64,000 bases of DNA, from positions 12,197-76,196 of the forward strand of contig JAEWFA010000052.1 of the NCBI GenBank assembly GCA_023389055.1. Reading direction: 5' to 3'. Made by a program: the position numbers and the translations under genes. The DNA is from Pseudomonadota bacterium (GTDB lineage: Bacteria > Pseudomonadota > Gammaproteobacteria > Burkholderiales > Burkholderiaceae_E). Below the pieces are notes generated by a model. It saw only the letters and a list, made by a program, of their open reading frames with translations, searched no databases and was not told the DNA's origin. Below, in pieces: positions 9,397-23,886 of the stretch. How positions within the stretch are numbered: position 1 is the stretch's first letter; every line of letters begins with the position of its first letter.

Positions 9397-10665
9397 TCAG
9401 CCGAAGCCGACCCTCACCCGGGTGCCGTTGCGCGCATCGCTGTCGATGGAGATCGTCCAGCCCGCTCCTTCGCAGATGCGCTCGACGATGCTCAAGCCCA
9501 GTCCGATCGAAGACGCATCGGCGTCGCCCGTGCGCCGGCGCTGCCCGGGCTCGCTGGCGGCATCGAAGCCGCTTCCGTCGTCCTCGACGACCAGATCCGA
9601 ATCGTGCAGACGCACCTCGACGCTCCTGCCGCCGCTGTGGCGGATCGCATTGCGCACGAGATTCACGAGCACGATCCACAGCACGTCCCGGTCGGCGCGC
9701 AACGCCGCGCCCCGGGCGACCGACGAGCGCAACGCGATCGCGCGCATCTGCGCCTCGCCGCGCAGGTGCGCGAAGACCTCGTCGACGAGCGGCGCGAACT
9801 CGGTGGGATGCCTGCCCTGCGCGCTGCCGCGCGCTGCGCGCAGCAGGCCCGTCGTGAGCCGCGTGATCTCGCTCAGGCTTGCGCGCAATTGCGCGACGCG
9901 CACCTGCTGCTGCGGCTCGAGGGGCGCGGACTCGAGGAGGTCGAGCGTGCTCACCGCCTGCATCAGCGGCGTTCGCAGTTCATGGCTGGCGGCCGCCGAA
10001 AAAGCGCGCTCGCGCGCCAGCGCCGCATCGAGCCGGCCTCGTCGCTCGTCGAGCGCCGCGGCGAGCTCGGCCGATTCCGCGTGCCGGGCGAGCCCGATCA
10101 GCGGGTCCGGTCCGGCCGCTGCGCTGCCGTCGCGCACCGCGCGCGACAGTCGCTCGAGATCGTCGGTCAGGCGACGCGCGATGCGATCGCTGGCCGCGAG
10201 CACGATCAATGCGATCGCGATCACCGACGCCGCGAGGATCGCCAGCACGTTGTCCTGCCGTTGCTCGTGTTCCGCGACGTCGTAGACAAGGTAGAAACGC
10301 CGGCCGTCGCGCTCGCCGACCGCCACGTGGTACTCGATGCCCGGCGACGGGAAGATCTCGTAGGCGCCGGGCGTCGCCGGCAACCGCGACAGGAAGGCGG
10401 GCAGCGACGCCGTCTCGCCATCGCCGGTGACGTACAGCCGCATGTCGGGCGTGTTCGGCGCGGCGAGCGCGCGATCGCGCCCGTACTGCGCCATGCTCAG
10501 GCGCAACTGCTCGGCGGTCACCGCGTCGATCACCTGTTCCTCCCAGCGCTCGGCGCTCCAGTAGACGAGCGCCGCCTGCGCGACGGCGACGACGATGGCC
10601 AGCGCGGTCAGCAACCAGGCGAGCTGCCGGCGCAGCGACGCACGCGCGCCCGGGCGCGTACTCAT
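9397..10665 (-). CDS. sensor histidine kinase (EnvZ/QseC-type architecture)
   Basis: A 422-residue membrane kinase. The first helix is at about 15-35, a periplasmic sensing segment runs to about 140, and the second helix is at about 143-162. A HAMP-like linker follows, then the phosphoacceptor domain with H228 in SAAASHELRTPLM. The ATPase domain has the N-box LVNLVRNAIRHS, the G1 box VVEDDGSGFD and the G2 box SIGLGLSIVE. All residues needed for autophosphorylation are present. The ATG overlaps the response regulator stop (ATGA), so the pair is translated together. The sensing domain is short and has no recognisable fold; the signal is unknown, though the linked LtaS-like gene suggests an envelope signal. 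Confidence 0.93.
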   Translation of the reverse strand: MSTRPGARASLRRQLAWLLTALAIVVAVAQAALVYWSAERWEEQVIDAVTAEQLRLSMAQYGRDRALAAPNTPDMRLYVTGDGETASLPAFLSRLPATPGAYEIFPSPGIEYHVAVGERDGRRFYLVYDVAEHEQRQDNVLAILAASVIAIALIVLAASDRIARRLTDDLERLSRAVRDGSAAAGPDPLIGLARHAESAELAAALDERRGRLDAALARERAFSAAASHELRTPLMQAVSTLDLLESAPLEPQQQVRVAQLRASLSEITRLTTGLLRAARGSAQGRHPTEFAPLVDEVFAHLRGEAQMRAIALRSSVARGAALRADRDVLWIVLVNLVRNAIRHSGGRSVEVRLHDSDLVVEDDGSGFDAASEPGQRRRTGDADASSIGLGLSIVERICEGAGWTISIDSDARNGTRVRVGFG

Positions 10666-11342
10666 CGCGTGCGCAGTCGGTAGCCGTGGCCGTGCAGCGT
10701 CTCGATCGGGTCGAGCGTGCAGCCGGCCTGCGCGAAGGAACGACGCGTCGCGGCGACGAGCGTGCGCAGCGCCTCGTCCCGGAAAGCGTCCTCGCCCCAG
10801 ATCTCGCGTTCGAGCGCCTCGCGCGAGAAAACCTTGTCGGGTCGCTCCGCCAGCACCTCCAGCAGGCGCAGCGGCTTGGGCGACAGGCGCAACTCCACGT
10901 CGTCGACTCGCACGCTGCGCGCTTCGCGGTCGATTCGCAGGCGTCCGGCGACGATCAGGCCGGTCAGCGCGCGTCCCTGCGATCGCCGCAGCAACGCGTC
11001 GATGCGCACGGCGAGTTCGGGCAGCTGGAACGGCTTGACGAGATAGTCGTCGGCGCCGGCGTCGAAGCCGGCGAGCTTGTCGTCGAGTTCGTCGCGCGCG
11101 GTGAGCATGATCACCGGCGCATCGGCGTGCAGCTCGTTGCGGAAGCGCCGGCACCACTCGAGGCCGTCGAGCCGCGGCAGGTTCAGGTCGAGCACGACGA
11201 GCTCGGGCACCTGTTGCGCGGCGAGCGCCAGCCCCAGGTAGCCATCGCCCGCGTAGTCGCAGACGTGACCGCGCCGATGCAGGAAGTCGCAGACGTTGGC
11301 GCCGATGACCGGGTCGTCTTCGATGACGAGGATGCGCGCCAC
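10662..11342 (-). CDS. OmpR/QseB-type response regulator
   Basis: A 226-residue response regulator. The receiver domain (1-115) has the acidic pair E8/D9-D10, the phosphoacceptor D52 in VVLDLNLPRLDG, the conserved T/A in MLTARDE and the lysine in DYLVKPF. The C-terminal winged helix (about 125-226) carries the OmpR signature ending in ETLHGHGYRLRT. It is cotranscribed with the kinase (4-bp overlap) and begins 7 bp after the ABC-F gene ends. Binding targets are unknown. Confidence 0.93.
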   Translation of the reverse strand: MARILVIEDDPVIGANVCDFLHRRGHVCDYAGDGYLGLALAAQQVPELVVLDLNLPRLDGLEWCRRFRNELHADAPVIMLTARDELDDKLAGFDAGADDYLVKPFQLPELAVRIDALLRRSQGRALTGLIVAGRLRIDREARSVRVDDVELRLSPKPLRLLEVLAERPDKVFSREALEREIWGEDAFRDEALRTLVAATRRSFAQAGCTLDPIETLHGHGYRLRTR

Positions 11343-11349
11343 GGCGTCG

Positions 11350-13005
<1,656 letters not shown>

Positions 13006-13071
13006 TCGATTCGTTGCGACCTGCTGAAAGCGAAAGGAGCGGTGAGCCCGCAAGTGCGGGCGATGTGTAGT

Positions 13072-16000
13072 TCAGCCCACCCAGACGCGGGCGTTGCGGA
13101 ACAGGCGCATCCACGGCGAATCCTCGCCGAGCGACGGATCGCGCCAGCTCATCTGGATCGTTCGGAAGACGCGCTCGGGGTGCGGCATCAGGATCGTCGC
13201 GCGGCCGTCTTCGCTCGTGAAGCCGGTGAGCCCGCCGGGCGAGCCGCCGGGGTTCGCCGGATAGCGTTCGGCGGGTGTTGCATCGTTCTCGACGAAGCGC
13301 AGCGAGGCGACGGCGCGACCGCGCTGCTCATCGGAGGCGAACTGCGCGCGCCCCTCGCCGTGCGCAACGGCGATCGGCATCCGGCTGCCCATCATTCCGG
13401 CGAACAGCACCGAAGGCGAGTCGAGCACTTCGACCATCGAGAAGCGCGCTTCGTACTGCTCCGAGCGGTTGCGCACGAAACGCGGCCAGGCGGCGGCGCC
13501 GGGGATGATGGCCTTCAGCTGCGAGAGCATCTGGCAGCCGTTGCACACGCCGAGCGTGAAGGTGTCCGGCCGCTGGAAGAAGACCGCGAACTGTTCGGCC
13601 ATCTTCGCGTTGTAGAGGATCGATTTCGCCCAGCCGCTGCCGGCGCCGAGCACGTCGCCGAACGAGAAGCCGCCGCAGGCGACCAGGCCGCGGAAGTCGC
13701 GCAACAGATGTCGCCCCGCGAACAGGTCGGTCATGTGGACGTCGAAGCTCTCGAAGCCGGCGCGGTCGAAGGCGGCGGCGATCTCGGTCTGGCTGTTCAC
13801 GCCCTGTTCGCGCAGGATCGCGAGGCGCGGGCGCGCACCGCGCGCGATGAAGGGTGCAGCGACGTCGTCGTTCGCATCGAAGCGCAGCGCGACGTGCAGC
13901 CCCGGGTCGTCGTTGCGCTCGATGCGCTCGAACTCCTCGATGACGCAGGCGGGGTCGTCGCGCAGCGACGCGATGCGCGCGCTGGTCTCGCTCCAGATGC
14001 GCTGCAGCGTCGCGCGCGGCTGTCGATAGATGCGCCGTCCGTCGCGCCAGACTTCGATAGTGTCCTGCTTGTGCGGCTTGCCGATCGTGTGCGAGATCGT
14101 CGACAGGCCGTGCTCGCGCAGCACGCCGAGCACCGCGTCGCGCGCGTCGGCGCGCACCTGCAGCACGGCGCCCGGCTCCTCGCAGAACAGCGCCCGCAGC
14201 GTGCGCTCGTCGCGCTGCACCGAGACCTGTTCCGGACGGATCTTGTAGTCGCCCCAGTCGGCGACATAGTTGTCGAAGGTGAGCAGGTCGATGTTGAGAC
14301 CGACCCCGCTGCGACCGGCGAAAGCCATCTCGCAGACGGCAGCGAATAGCCCGCCGTCGGAGACGTCGTGATAGGCGAGCAACTGCCCATCGGCGTTCAA
14401 CTGCTGGATCGCGGCGAAGAAGCGCACCAGCAGTTGCGGATCGTCGACGTCCGGGGCGCGGTCGCCCACCAACTCGTAGGCCTGCGCGAGTGCCGAGGCG
14501 CCCATTCGCTGGCGACCGGCTCCGAGATCGACGAGGATCAGCACCGAATCGACGTCGCGCACGAGTTGCGGCGTGAGCACGCGGCGCGCGTCGGACACCG
14601 GCGCGTAACCGGTGACGATCAGCGACACCGGCGCGACCACTTCGCCGCCCGGCCAGCGGGTGCGCATCGACAGCGAATCCTTGCCGACGGGGATCGCCAG
14701 CCCGAGTGCACGACACAGGGCGGTGCAGGCCTCGACCGCGTCGAACAGGTCGGCGTCCTCGGCGGGATCGCCGCAGGCCGCCATCCAGTTCGCCGACAGC
14801 TTGATCGCATCGAGCGACGCGATCGGCGCGCCGGCGAGATTCGTGATCGTCTCGGCGATCGCCACGCGCGAAGCGGCGCGCGCATCGACGACGGCCAGCG
14901 GCGTGCGTTCGCCCATCGCCAGCGCTTCGCCGCGATATCCGTCGTAGTCGACCAGCCCCACCGCGCAGTCGGCCACCGGCACCTGCCACGGACCGACCAT
15001 CGGATCACGCGAGCACAGGCCGCCGACGCTGCGATCGCCGATCGTCACGAGGAACGCCTTGCTCGCCACCGAGGGCATCCGCAGCACGCGCTGGACCGCG
15101 TCGTCGAGCGCGATGCTCGTGAGGTCCAGCGGCGCGAGTTTGCGCACTCGACGGCGCGCATCGCGATGCATGCGCGGCGGCTTGCCCAGCAGCACGTCGA
15201 TCGGCATGTCCACCGCAAGCGCTTGCGCGTCGCTGTCGGCGCGCGCATCGTGCGCGGCCCCTTCGACGACGAGCTGCCGATCGTCCGATACGGTGCCGAC
15301 GACGGCATAGGGGCAGCGCTCGCGCCGGCAAAGGTGATCGAAGAGCGCCAGCGACTGCGGCGCGATCGCGAGCACGTAGCGCTCCTGCGATTCGTTGGAC
15401 CAGATCTCCGCCGGCGACAGGCCCGATTCCTCGAGCGGCACCTTGCGCAGGTCGAAGCGCGCGCCGCGCCCTGCCCCGTAGACGAGCTCGGGGAACGCGT
15501 TCGACAGCCCGCCCGCGCCGACGTCGTGCACCGAAAGAATCGGGGTGCGTTCGTACAGCTCCCAGCAGCGGTCGAGCACTTCCTGCGCGCGACGCTGCAT
15601 CTCGGGGTTGCCGCGCTGCACCGAGTCGAAGTCGAGCTCGGCCGTATTCGTCCCGGCGCCCATGCTCGAGGCGGCGCCCCCGCCCAGGCCGATGCGCATG
15701 CCCGGGCCGCCGAGCTGGATCAGCAGCGTGCCGGGCGGCAGGTCGAGCTTGTGCGTGAGCGAATCGTCGATTGCGCCGACACCGCCCGCGATCATGATCG
15801 GCTTGTGATAGCCGCGCACCACGCCCTCGACCCGTTGCTCGAAGGTGCGGAAATAGCCGAGAAGGTTCGGACGGCCGAATTCGTTGTTGAACGACGCGCC
15901 GCCGATCGGCCCTTCGATCATGATCTGCAGCGGGGCGGCGATGCGCTCGGGCGCGCCCGGACCGCCCTGTTCCCAGGGCTGCACGTAGCCGTCGATTCGC

Positions 16001-17061
16001 AGGTTCGACACGGTGAAACCGGTCAGGCCGAACTTCGGCTTCGCGCCCCGGCCGGTTGCGCCTTCGTCGCGGATCTCGCCGCCGGCGCCGGTGGCGGCGC
16101 CGGGAAACGGCGAGATCGCCGTCGGATGGTTGTGCGTCTCGACCTTCAGCAGCGCGTGCGTGCGTCGTTCGCCGGCGACATAGCGGCCGTTCGCGGTCGC
16201 GTCGGGATGGAACCGGCGCGCGTCGTCCCCCGCGAGGATCGCGGCGTTGTCGGCGTACGCGACCACCGTGCCGCGCGGGTTCGCCGCGTGCGTGCTGCGG
16301 ATCATTCCGAACAGCGTCTCGTCGCGCGGCTCGCCGTCGACGGTCCAGCCCGCGTTGAAGATCTTGTGCCGGCAGTGCTCGGAATTCGCCTGCGCGAACA
16401 TCATCAACTCGACGTCGGTCGGATCGCGCCCTGCCGTCGCGAAGGCGTCGAAGAGGTAGTCGATCTCGTCGTCGGAAAGCGCCAGCCCGAGGTCGCGATC
16501 GGCGCGAACGAGCGCCTCACGACCGTCGGCGAGCACCGGGACGTGCCGCATCGGCTTGCCGGGGAGCGATGCGAAGAGCTCGCGCGGATCGGGCGGCGCG
16601 AGCAGCAGGCTTTCGGTCATCCGGTCGTGCAGCACGCTGCCCAGGCGGGCGAGCACGTCGTCTTCGAGAGGCGCGCCGCGCATCAGGCCGCCGAGCCTGG
16701 CCTGCGCCTCGATCCGGTATTCGATGCCGCGCTCGATGCGGCGCACGCCGTCGAAACCGCAGCTGTGCGCGATGTCGGTCGCCTTGCTCGCCCACGGAGA
16801 GACGGTACCGATGCGCGGCACGACCCACAGCGGCTGGCCCGCTTCGTGCGCCTCGGAAGCGCCACCCGGCAGCGCTTCGAGCAGTTCACGCAGCCGTGCG
16901 CGCGTATCCGGCGTCGGCTCGTCGTCGAGCCGCACGAAGTAGCAGTAGCGCGCGTGCACGGCACCCACCTGCAGTTCGATCGCACGCAGGCGATCGAGCA
17001 GGCGCGCGAGGCGAAAAGCGGACAGGGCCGGTGCACCGGCCAGCGTCAGGTAGGTGGGCAT
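13072..17061 (-). CDS. purL: phosphoribosylformylglycinamidine synthase (large PurL)
   Basis: PurL converts FGAR, ATP and glutamine to FGAM, step four of purine synthesis. This is the 1329-residue single-chain type. The N-terminal PurS-like domain is followed by two AIRS-like halves, with the nucleotide and metal motifs in KVETHNHPTAISPFPGAATG and the glycine-rich GLGGGAASSMGAG. The C-terminal class I glutaminase domain carries its cysteine in GVCNGCQML (about 1170) and the paired H/E in LMPHPERVFR. Length and order match E. coli PurL (about 1295). The start follows a candidate TATAAT box by about 55 bp. No truncation or frameshift is seen. Confidence 0.97.
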   Translation of the reverse strand: MPTYLTLAGAPALSAFRLARLLDRLRAIELQVGAVHARYCYFVRLDDEPTPDTRARLRELLEALPGGASEAHEAGQPLWVVPRIGTVSPWASKATDIAHSCGFDGVRRIERGIEYRIEAQARLGGLMRGAPLEDDVLARLGSVLHDRMTESLLLAPPDPRELFASLPGKPMRHVPVLADGREALVRADRDLGLALSDDEIDYLFDAFATAGRDPTDVELMMFAQANSEHCRHKIFNAGWTVDGEPRDETLFGMIRSTHAANPRGTVVAYADNAAILAGDDARRFHPDATANGRYVAGERRTHALLKVETHNHPTAISPFPGAATGAGGEIRDEGATGRGAKPKFGLTGFTVSNLRIDGYVQPWEQGGPGAPERIAAPLQIMIEGPIGGASFNNEFGRPNLLGYFRTFEQRVEGVVRGYHKPIMIAGGVGAIDDSLTHKLDLPPGTLLIQLGGPGMRIGLGGGAASSMGAGTNTAELDFDSVQRGNPEMQRRAQEVLDRCWELYERTPILSVHDVGAGGLSNAFPELVYGAGRGARFDLRKVPLEESGLSPAEIWSNESQERYVLAIAPQSLALFDHLCRRERCPYAVVGTVSDDRQLVVEGAAHDARADSDAQALAVDMPIDVLLGKPPRMHRDARRRVRKLAPLDLTSIALDDAVQRVLRMPSVASKAFLVTIGDRSVGGLCSRDPMVGPWQVPVADCAVGLVDYDGYRGEALAMGERTPLAVVDARAASRVAIAETITNLAGAPIASLDAIKLSANWMAACGDPAEDADLFDAVEACTALCRALGLAIPVGKDSLSMRTRWPGGEVVAPVSLIVTGYAPVSDARRVLTPQLVRDVDSVLILVDLGAGRQRMGASALAQAYELVGDRAPDVDDPQLLVRFFAAIQQLNADGQLLAYHDVSDGGLFAAVCEMAFAGRSGVGLNIDLLTFDNYVADWGDYKIRPEQVSVQRDERTLRALFCEEPGAVLQVRADARDAVLGVLREHGLSTISHTIGKPHKQDTIEVWRDGRRIYRQPRATLQRIWSETSARIASLRDDPACVIEEFERIERNDDPGLHVALRFDANDDVAAPFIARGARPRLAILREQGVNSQTEIAAAFDRAGFESFDVHMTDLFAGRHLLRDFRGLVACGGFSFGDVLGAGSGWAKSILYNAKMAEQFAVFFQRPDTFTLGVCNGCQMLSQLKAIIPGAAAWPRFVRNRSEQYEARFSMVEVLDSPSVLFAGMMGSRMPIAVAHGEGRAQFASDEQRGRAVASLRFVENDATPAERYPANPGGSPGGLTGFTSEDGRATILMPHPERVFRTIQMSWRDPSLGEDSPWMRLFRNARVWVG

Positions 17062-17118
17062 CGGGTGGTGGCGGAGCGCGCGAGAGGTGACGCGCGAAAG
17101 CTGCGTGCGCAGGGCTCC

Positions 17119-17124
17119 ATTATA
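17119..17124 (-). promoter_or_regulatory. candidate -10 box of the purL promoter
   Basis: Read leftward there is a perfect TATAAT, in an otherwise GC-rich stretch, 57 bp before the purL ATG. No good TTGACA partner is visible 16-18 bp upstream. I call it only from the perfect -10 match and its position; activation by a regulator or chance are alternatives. Confidence 0.4.
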
Positions 17125-17252
17125 TTGGTGCGGGGAAATTCGGCTCCGCGGATGGATTCATCGCCGCCTCTCCGCTCGCCGATCCCGGCACGACCCGCAG
17201 CCCGTACGATCGCGGTGCAACTCATCGCGTAGCTCGAACCGAAGACCTCACC

Positions 17253-17810
17253 ATGGGACTCTTGACCTTCAGTATCAACGTCACCCTGGACGGCTGCATC
17301 GACCACCAGGAAGGAATCGCCGACGACGAGACGCACGCGTTCTTCACCCGCCTCATGGACGAGAACGGGGCGATGCTCTGGGGCCGCGTCACCTACGAGA
17401 TGATGGAGAGCTACTGGCCCGCGGTCGCCTGCGGCGACGCGCAAGCACCACCGGCGATGCGCGAGTGGGCAGTCAAGCTGCAGGCCAAGCCGAAGTACGT
17501 CGTGTCGTCGACGCGAAAGGATTTCCCCTGGGCCAACAGCCACCACATCGCCGACGACCTTCGCACGGGCGTACAGAAGCTCAAGGACGCGACCCCGGAT
17601 GGCGTACTCCTCGGCAGCGGCAGGCTCGCTACCGAGCTGGACCGGCTGGTTCTCATCGACGAGTATCAGGTGCTCGTCCACCCCAGGATCGCCGGCCACG
17701 GCCCGACTCTGTACGAGAGCGGGCTGCCCGGCACGCGGCGGCTCGAGTTGATTTCGGCAAAGCCGCTGCGCAGCGGCGCGGTCGCCATGCACTACCGGCG
17801 CGCGCGCTGA
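17253..17810 (+). CDS. RibD C-terminal / dihydrofolate reductase-like protein
   Basis: A 185-residue protein of the RibD C-terminal domain (DHFR-like) family. Characteristic phrases are FSINVTLDGCIDH at the N-terminus, MLWGRVTYEMME (nucleotide-binding turn, 45-56), KYVVSSTRKDF and the late GVLLGSGRLATELDRLVLIDEY. Family members bind NADPH; most standalone copies have unknown substrates. It stands alone: upstream lies the divergent purL promoter region and downstream the convergent oxoprolinase gene after 140 bp. The start ATG is unambiguous from the family N-terminus. Confidence 0.85.
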   Translation: MGLLTFSINVTLDGCIDHQEGIADDETHAFFTRLMDENGAMLWGRVTYEMMESYWPAVACGDAQAPPAMREWAVKLQAKPKYVVSSTRKDFPWANSHHIADDLRTGVQKLKDATPDGVLLGSGRLATELDRLVLIDEYQVLVHPRIAGHGPTLYESGLPGTRRLELISAKPLRSGAVAMHYRRAR

Positions 17811-17950
17811 CCGGAGATCGGGCGTGTCGCCTAGCGCTGCGTTCGCCAAGCACAAGGTCAGCTCTGCGCACGCCGAGCAAGCGCTTCGCGATCCCTTCGC
17901 CGTAACCGCCCTCTGCCGCCTAGCGCAAAACGATCCCGACGCGCCCGCGC

Positions 17951-21586
<3,636 letters not shown>

Positions 21587-21593
21587 GAGCACC

Positions 21594-22169
21594 TCACAAC
21601 GATGCGGCCGCGCGCGCGGCCTGGTCATACAGCCCGGAAAGCGTGCGCAACGCCCGTGCCAGGTTCGCGAGCTCTTCGCGCCCGTCGCTCCCGGGGAGGC
21701 GCTCCGCGCTCGAGGCCGAAGCCACATTCAGCCGATCGGGAACCGACGCGATCAGGCAGCGCTCGCGCACGTCGCGATAGCGCTCGACGAGCGCGGCGCC
21801 GGCCGGCGTGGTCGAGTGGAATACTTCCTTGCCGATTTTCTCGCCGTGCACCAGGTCCAGTGCGGCGAGCTTGCGCAACGCGTAGCCGACCACGTGCGAA
21901 TCCTCGTAGTTCAGCGTGAAGCAGATGTCGGCGAGTTTCTTGCCCTTGCCGCGGTGGTGCACGTGGTGCAGCACGAGCACGTCGGTGATCGTCAGGTCGG
22001 GCATGCCGGCGGCGGCCATGCAGCGCACCGCCCAGCGGTCGAAGGCGTGCGCGGCGACGATCAGGCCGAACTCGAACTCCGACAGTTCGCCCCAGTCGCC
22101 CTCGGCCAGGTGCGCCGACGACAGGATGCGCAACGGCGCGCGTGCGCGGGATTCGCGGGCTGCTGCCAT
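21594..22169 (-). CDS. MarR-type winged-helix regulator
   Basis: A 191-residue DNA-binding protein. The central winged helix (about 60-115) contains LTITDVLVLHHVHHRGKGKKLADICFTL, followed by a recognition-helix region (EDSHVVGYALRKL) and a basic wing. Flanking helices would give the MarR dimer interface. GGAG lies about 9 bp before the ATG. It is first in a leftward pair with the oxoprolinase gene and faces the TRAP transporter genes across a 143-bp gap with a palindrome near a TTGACA box. Control of both directions, with the transported or hydrolysed compound as ligand, is likely but inferred. Confidence 0.8.
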   Translation of the reverse strand: MAAARESRARAPLRILSSAHLAEGDWGELSEFEFGLIVAAHAFDRWAVRCMAAAGMPDLTITDVLVLHHVHHRGKGKKLADICFTLNYEDSHVVGYALRKLAALDLVHGEKIGKEVFHSTTPAGAALVERYRDVRERCLIASVPDRLNVASASSAERLPGSDGREELANLARALRTLSGLYDQAARAAASL

Positions 22170-22183
22170 GCAACATCTCCAAA

Positions 22184-22203
22184 ACGTGAACGTTACGTTG
22201 ACA
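22184..22203 (+). promoter_or_regulatory. candidate MarR operator overlapping a -35 box
   Basis: The gap between the divergent MarR gene and the TRAP operon holds the near-palindrome acgtgAACGTTacgt (22184-22198). Its last base is the first base of TTGACA (22198-22203), read toward the TRAP genes. A weak -10 (TAAGCT) lies about 18 bp further. Binding there would block RNA polymerase. The palindrome and TTGACA are seen; the protein-site pairing is inferred from position. Confidence 0.45.
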
Positions 22204-22312
22204 ATTTATCTCACAACTTCCTAAGCTTCGCGAGCCGGACAAAGGCAATGCACCGAACCCGCCGGTGCGTGCGAAGATCCGCTGAAGAACCAGAACCGAA
22301 ACCGGAGGCCCA

Positions 22313-23284
22313 ATGAGAGTCGTACCCGTACTGTCCGCCGTCGCGGTGGGCATCGTTTCGTCGGCCGCGCTGGCGCAGACGAAGTGGGATTTGCCGGCCG
22401 CCTACCCGGCGAGCAACTTCCACACCGAGAACCTGATGCAATTCGCCGCCGACGTCGACAAAGCGACCGGCGGGAAGCTGAAGATCACCGTGCACGCCAA
22501 CGCTTCGCTGTTCAAGGCGCCCGAGATCAAGCGTGCCGTGCAGACGAACCAGGCGCAGATCGGCGAGATCCTGCTGTCGAATTTTTCTAACGAGAATCCG
22601 TTGTACGGCGTCGACGTGCTGCCGTTCCTGGCAACCAGCTACGAAGCCGCGCGCAAGCTCGACCGCGCCGCCCGTCCGGCGCTCGACAAGCTGCTCGCCT
22701 CGCAGGGGATGAGGTTGCTCTACACGGTCGCCTGGCCGCCGCAGGGACTGTATTCGACGAAGCCGCTGCAAGCGGCCAGCGACCTGAAGGGGATGAAGTT
22801 CCGCTCGTACAACGCGGCCACGGCGAAGATCGCGCAGCAGTTCGGCGCCCAGCCGGTGACGATCCAGGCCGCCGAACTCTCGCAGGCGATGGCCAGCGGC
22901 GGCGTCGAGGCATTCATCACGTCGGGCTCCACCGGCTACGACACGAAGGCCTACGAGCACATCAAGTACTTCTACGACACGCAGGCCTGGCTGCCGAAGA
23001 ACGCGGTCATCGTCAACCAGTCGGCCTTCGACAAGCTCGACAAGCCGGTGCAGGAGGCGCTGCTCAAGGCCTCGGCCGACGCCGAGACGCGCGGCTGGAA
23101 GAGTTCGGAGGAGAAGACCGCCTGGTACCTCGACCAGCTGAAGAAGAACGGAATGCAGGTGCTGCCGCCGTCGCCGAAGATGGTCAGCGAGTTCGAGAAG
23201 GTCGGTGACGCGCTCGTCGAGGACTGGGTCAAGCAGGCGGGCCCCGACGGCAAGGCGATCCTCGACGCGTACGGGAAGATGTGA
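22313..23284 (+). CDS. dctP: TRAP transporter substrate-binding protein (DctP family)
   Basis: The periplasmic receptor of a TRAP transporter: 323 residues with a Sec signal peptide (about 1-21, cut after SSAALA). The mature domain starts WDLPAAYPASNFHTENL, typical of DctP proteins, with KGMKFRSYNAATAKIA supplying the conserved arginine that binds the carboxylate of the ligand. A strong GGAGG precedes the ATG by 5 bp. It is the first gene of a complete dctPQM set, divergent from MarR/oxoprolinase. Ligand not determinable; an organic acid is expected from the family. Confidence 0.93.
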   Translation: MRVVPVLSAVAVGIVSSAALAQTKWDLPAAYPASNFHTENLMQFAADVDKATGGKLKITVHANASLFKAPEIKRAVQTNQAQIGEILLSNFSNENPLYGVDVLPFLATSYEAARKLDRAARPALDKLLASQGMRLLYTVAWPPQGLYSTKPLQAASDLKGMKFRSYNAATAKIAQQFGAQPVTIQAAELSQAMASGGVEAFITSGSTGYDTKAYEHIKYFYDTQAWLPKNAVIVNQSAFDKLDKPVQEALLKASADAETRGWKSSEEKTAWYLDQLKKNGMQVLPPSPKMVSEFEKVGDALVEDWVKQAGPDGKAILDAYGKM

Positions 23285-23315
23285 CGCTCGCGGCGACGCG
23301 GCTGCCCCGAACACC

Positions 23316-23834
23316 ATGCGCGCGGCGCTCGACCGGCTCTACGACGCCGCCGCATGGCTCGCGGCGGCGTCGATGATCGGCCTGCTCGTGATGGTGCTGC
23401 TGTCGATCGCGGGGCGTCAGTTCGGCTTCTACGTGCCGGGTACCGATGCCTACGCGGGCTACCTGATGGCCGCTGCCGGCTTTCTCGCGCTCGCGCACAC
23501 GCTCGCGCGCAACGAACACATCCGCGTCACGCTCGTTCTCACGTTGGCCGGCACGCACACCCGCCTGCGTCGGGCGCTCGAGGTCTTTTCGCTGCTGCTC
23601 GCGCTGCTGCTCGCCGCGCTGTTCGCGTTCTACAGCGCGCGCCTGGCGTGGCAGTCCTACGTCTTCAACGACATCTCCACGGCCAGCGATGCAACGCCGC
23701 TGTGGATTCCGCAACTGGCGATGGCGCTCGGCACGCTGGTCTTCCTGATCGCCTTCGCCGACCAGCTGGCGCTCGAGTTGCGCGGAGAGCGCCGGCACGA
23801 AGCCGCCGACGCCGAGCCGCTGCGCAACGAGTGA
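23316..23834 (+). CDS. dctQ: TRAP transporter small permease (DctQ family)
   Basis: A 172-residue membrane protein with four hydrophobic segments (about 13-33, 48-66, 88-110, 128-150), the standard topology of the DctQ subunit that pairs with DctM. The family phrase RNEHIRVTLV lies after the second helix. The ATG at 23316, 31 bp after dctP, precedes the first helix properly; an earlier GTG lies inside dctP. The gap to dctM is 52 bp. Together they import the DctP ligand using a sodium gradient (family knowledge). Confidence 0.88.
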   Translation: MRAALDRLYDAAAWLAAASMIGLLVMVLLSIAGRQFGFYVPGTDAYAGYLMAAAGFLALAHTLARNEHIRVTLVLTLAGTHTRLRRALEVFSLLLALLLAALFAFYSARLAWQSYVFNDISTASDATPLWIPQLAMALGTLVFLIAFADQLALELRGERRHEAADAEPLRNE

Positions 23835-23886
23835 GACTCGCGACCGCGCTGCGCGCCGCAGTCCACGAACCCGGGTTCGATCCGCG

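Noticed and set aside
14368..17232. Very long open frame antisense to purL (about 950 codons).
   Set aside because: It is Arg/Ala/Asp/His-rich with no domain, and lies exactly opposite a perfect PurL gene. In very GC-rich DNA such shadow frames are common because stop codons are scarce.
17811..17950. Possible small gene between the RibD-like gene and the oxoprolinase gene.
   Set aside because: No frame with a ribosome site or family sequence; probably the convergent 3' ends only. I saw no clear terminator.
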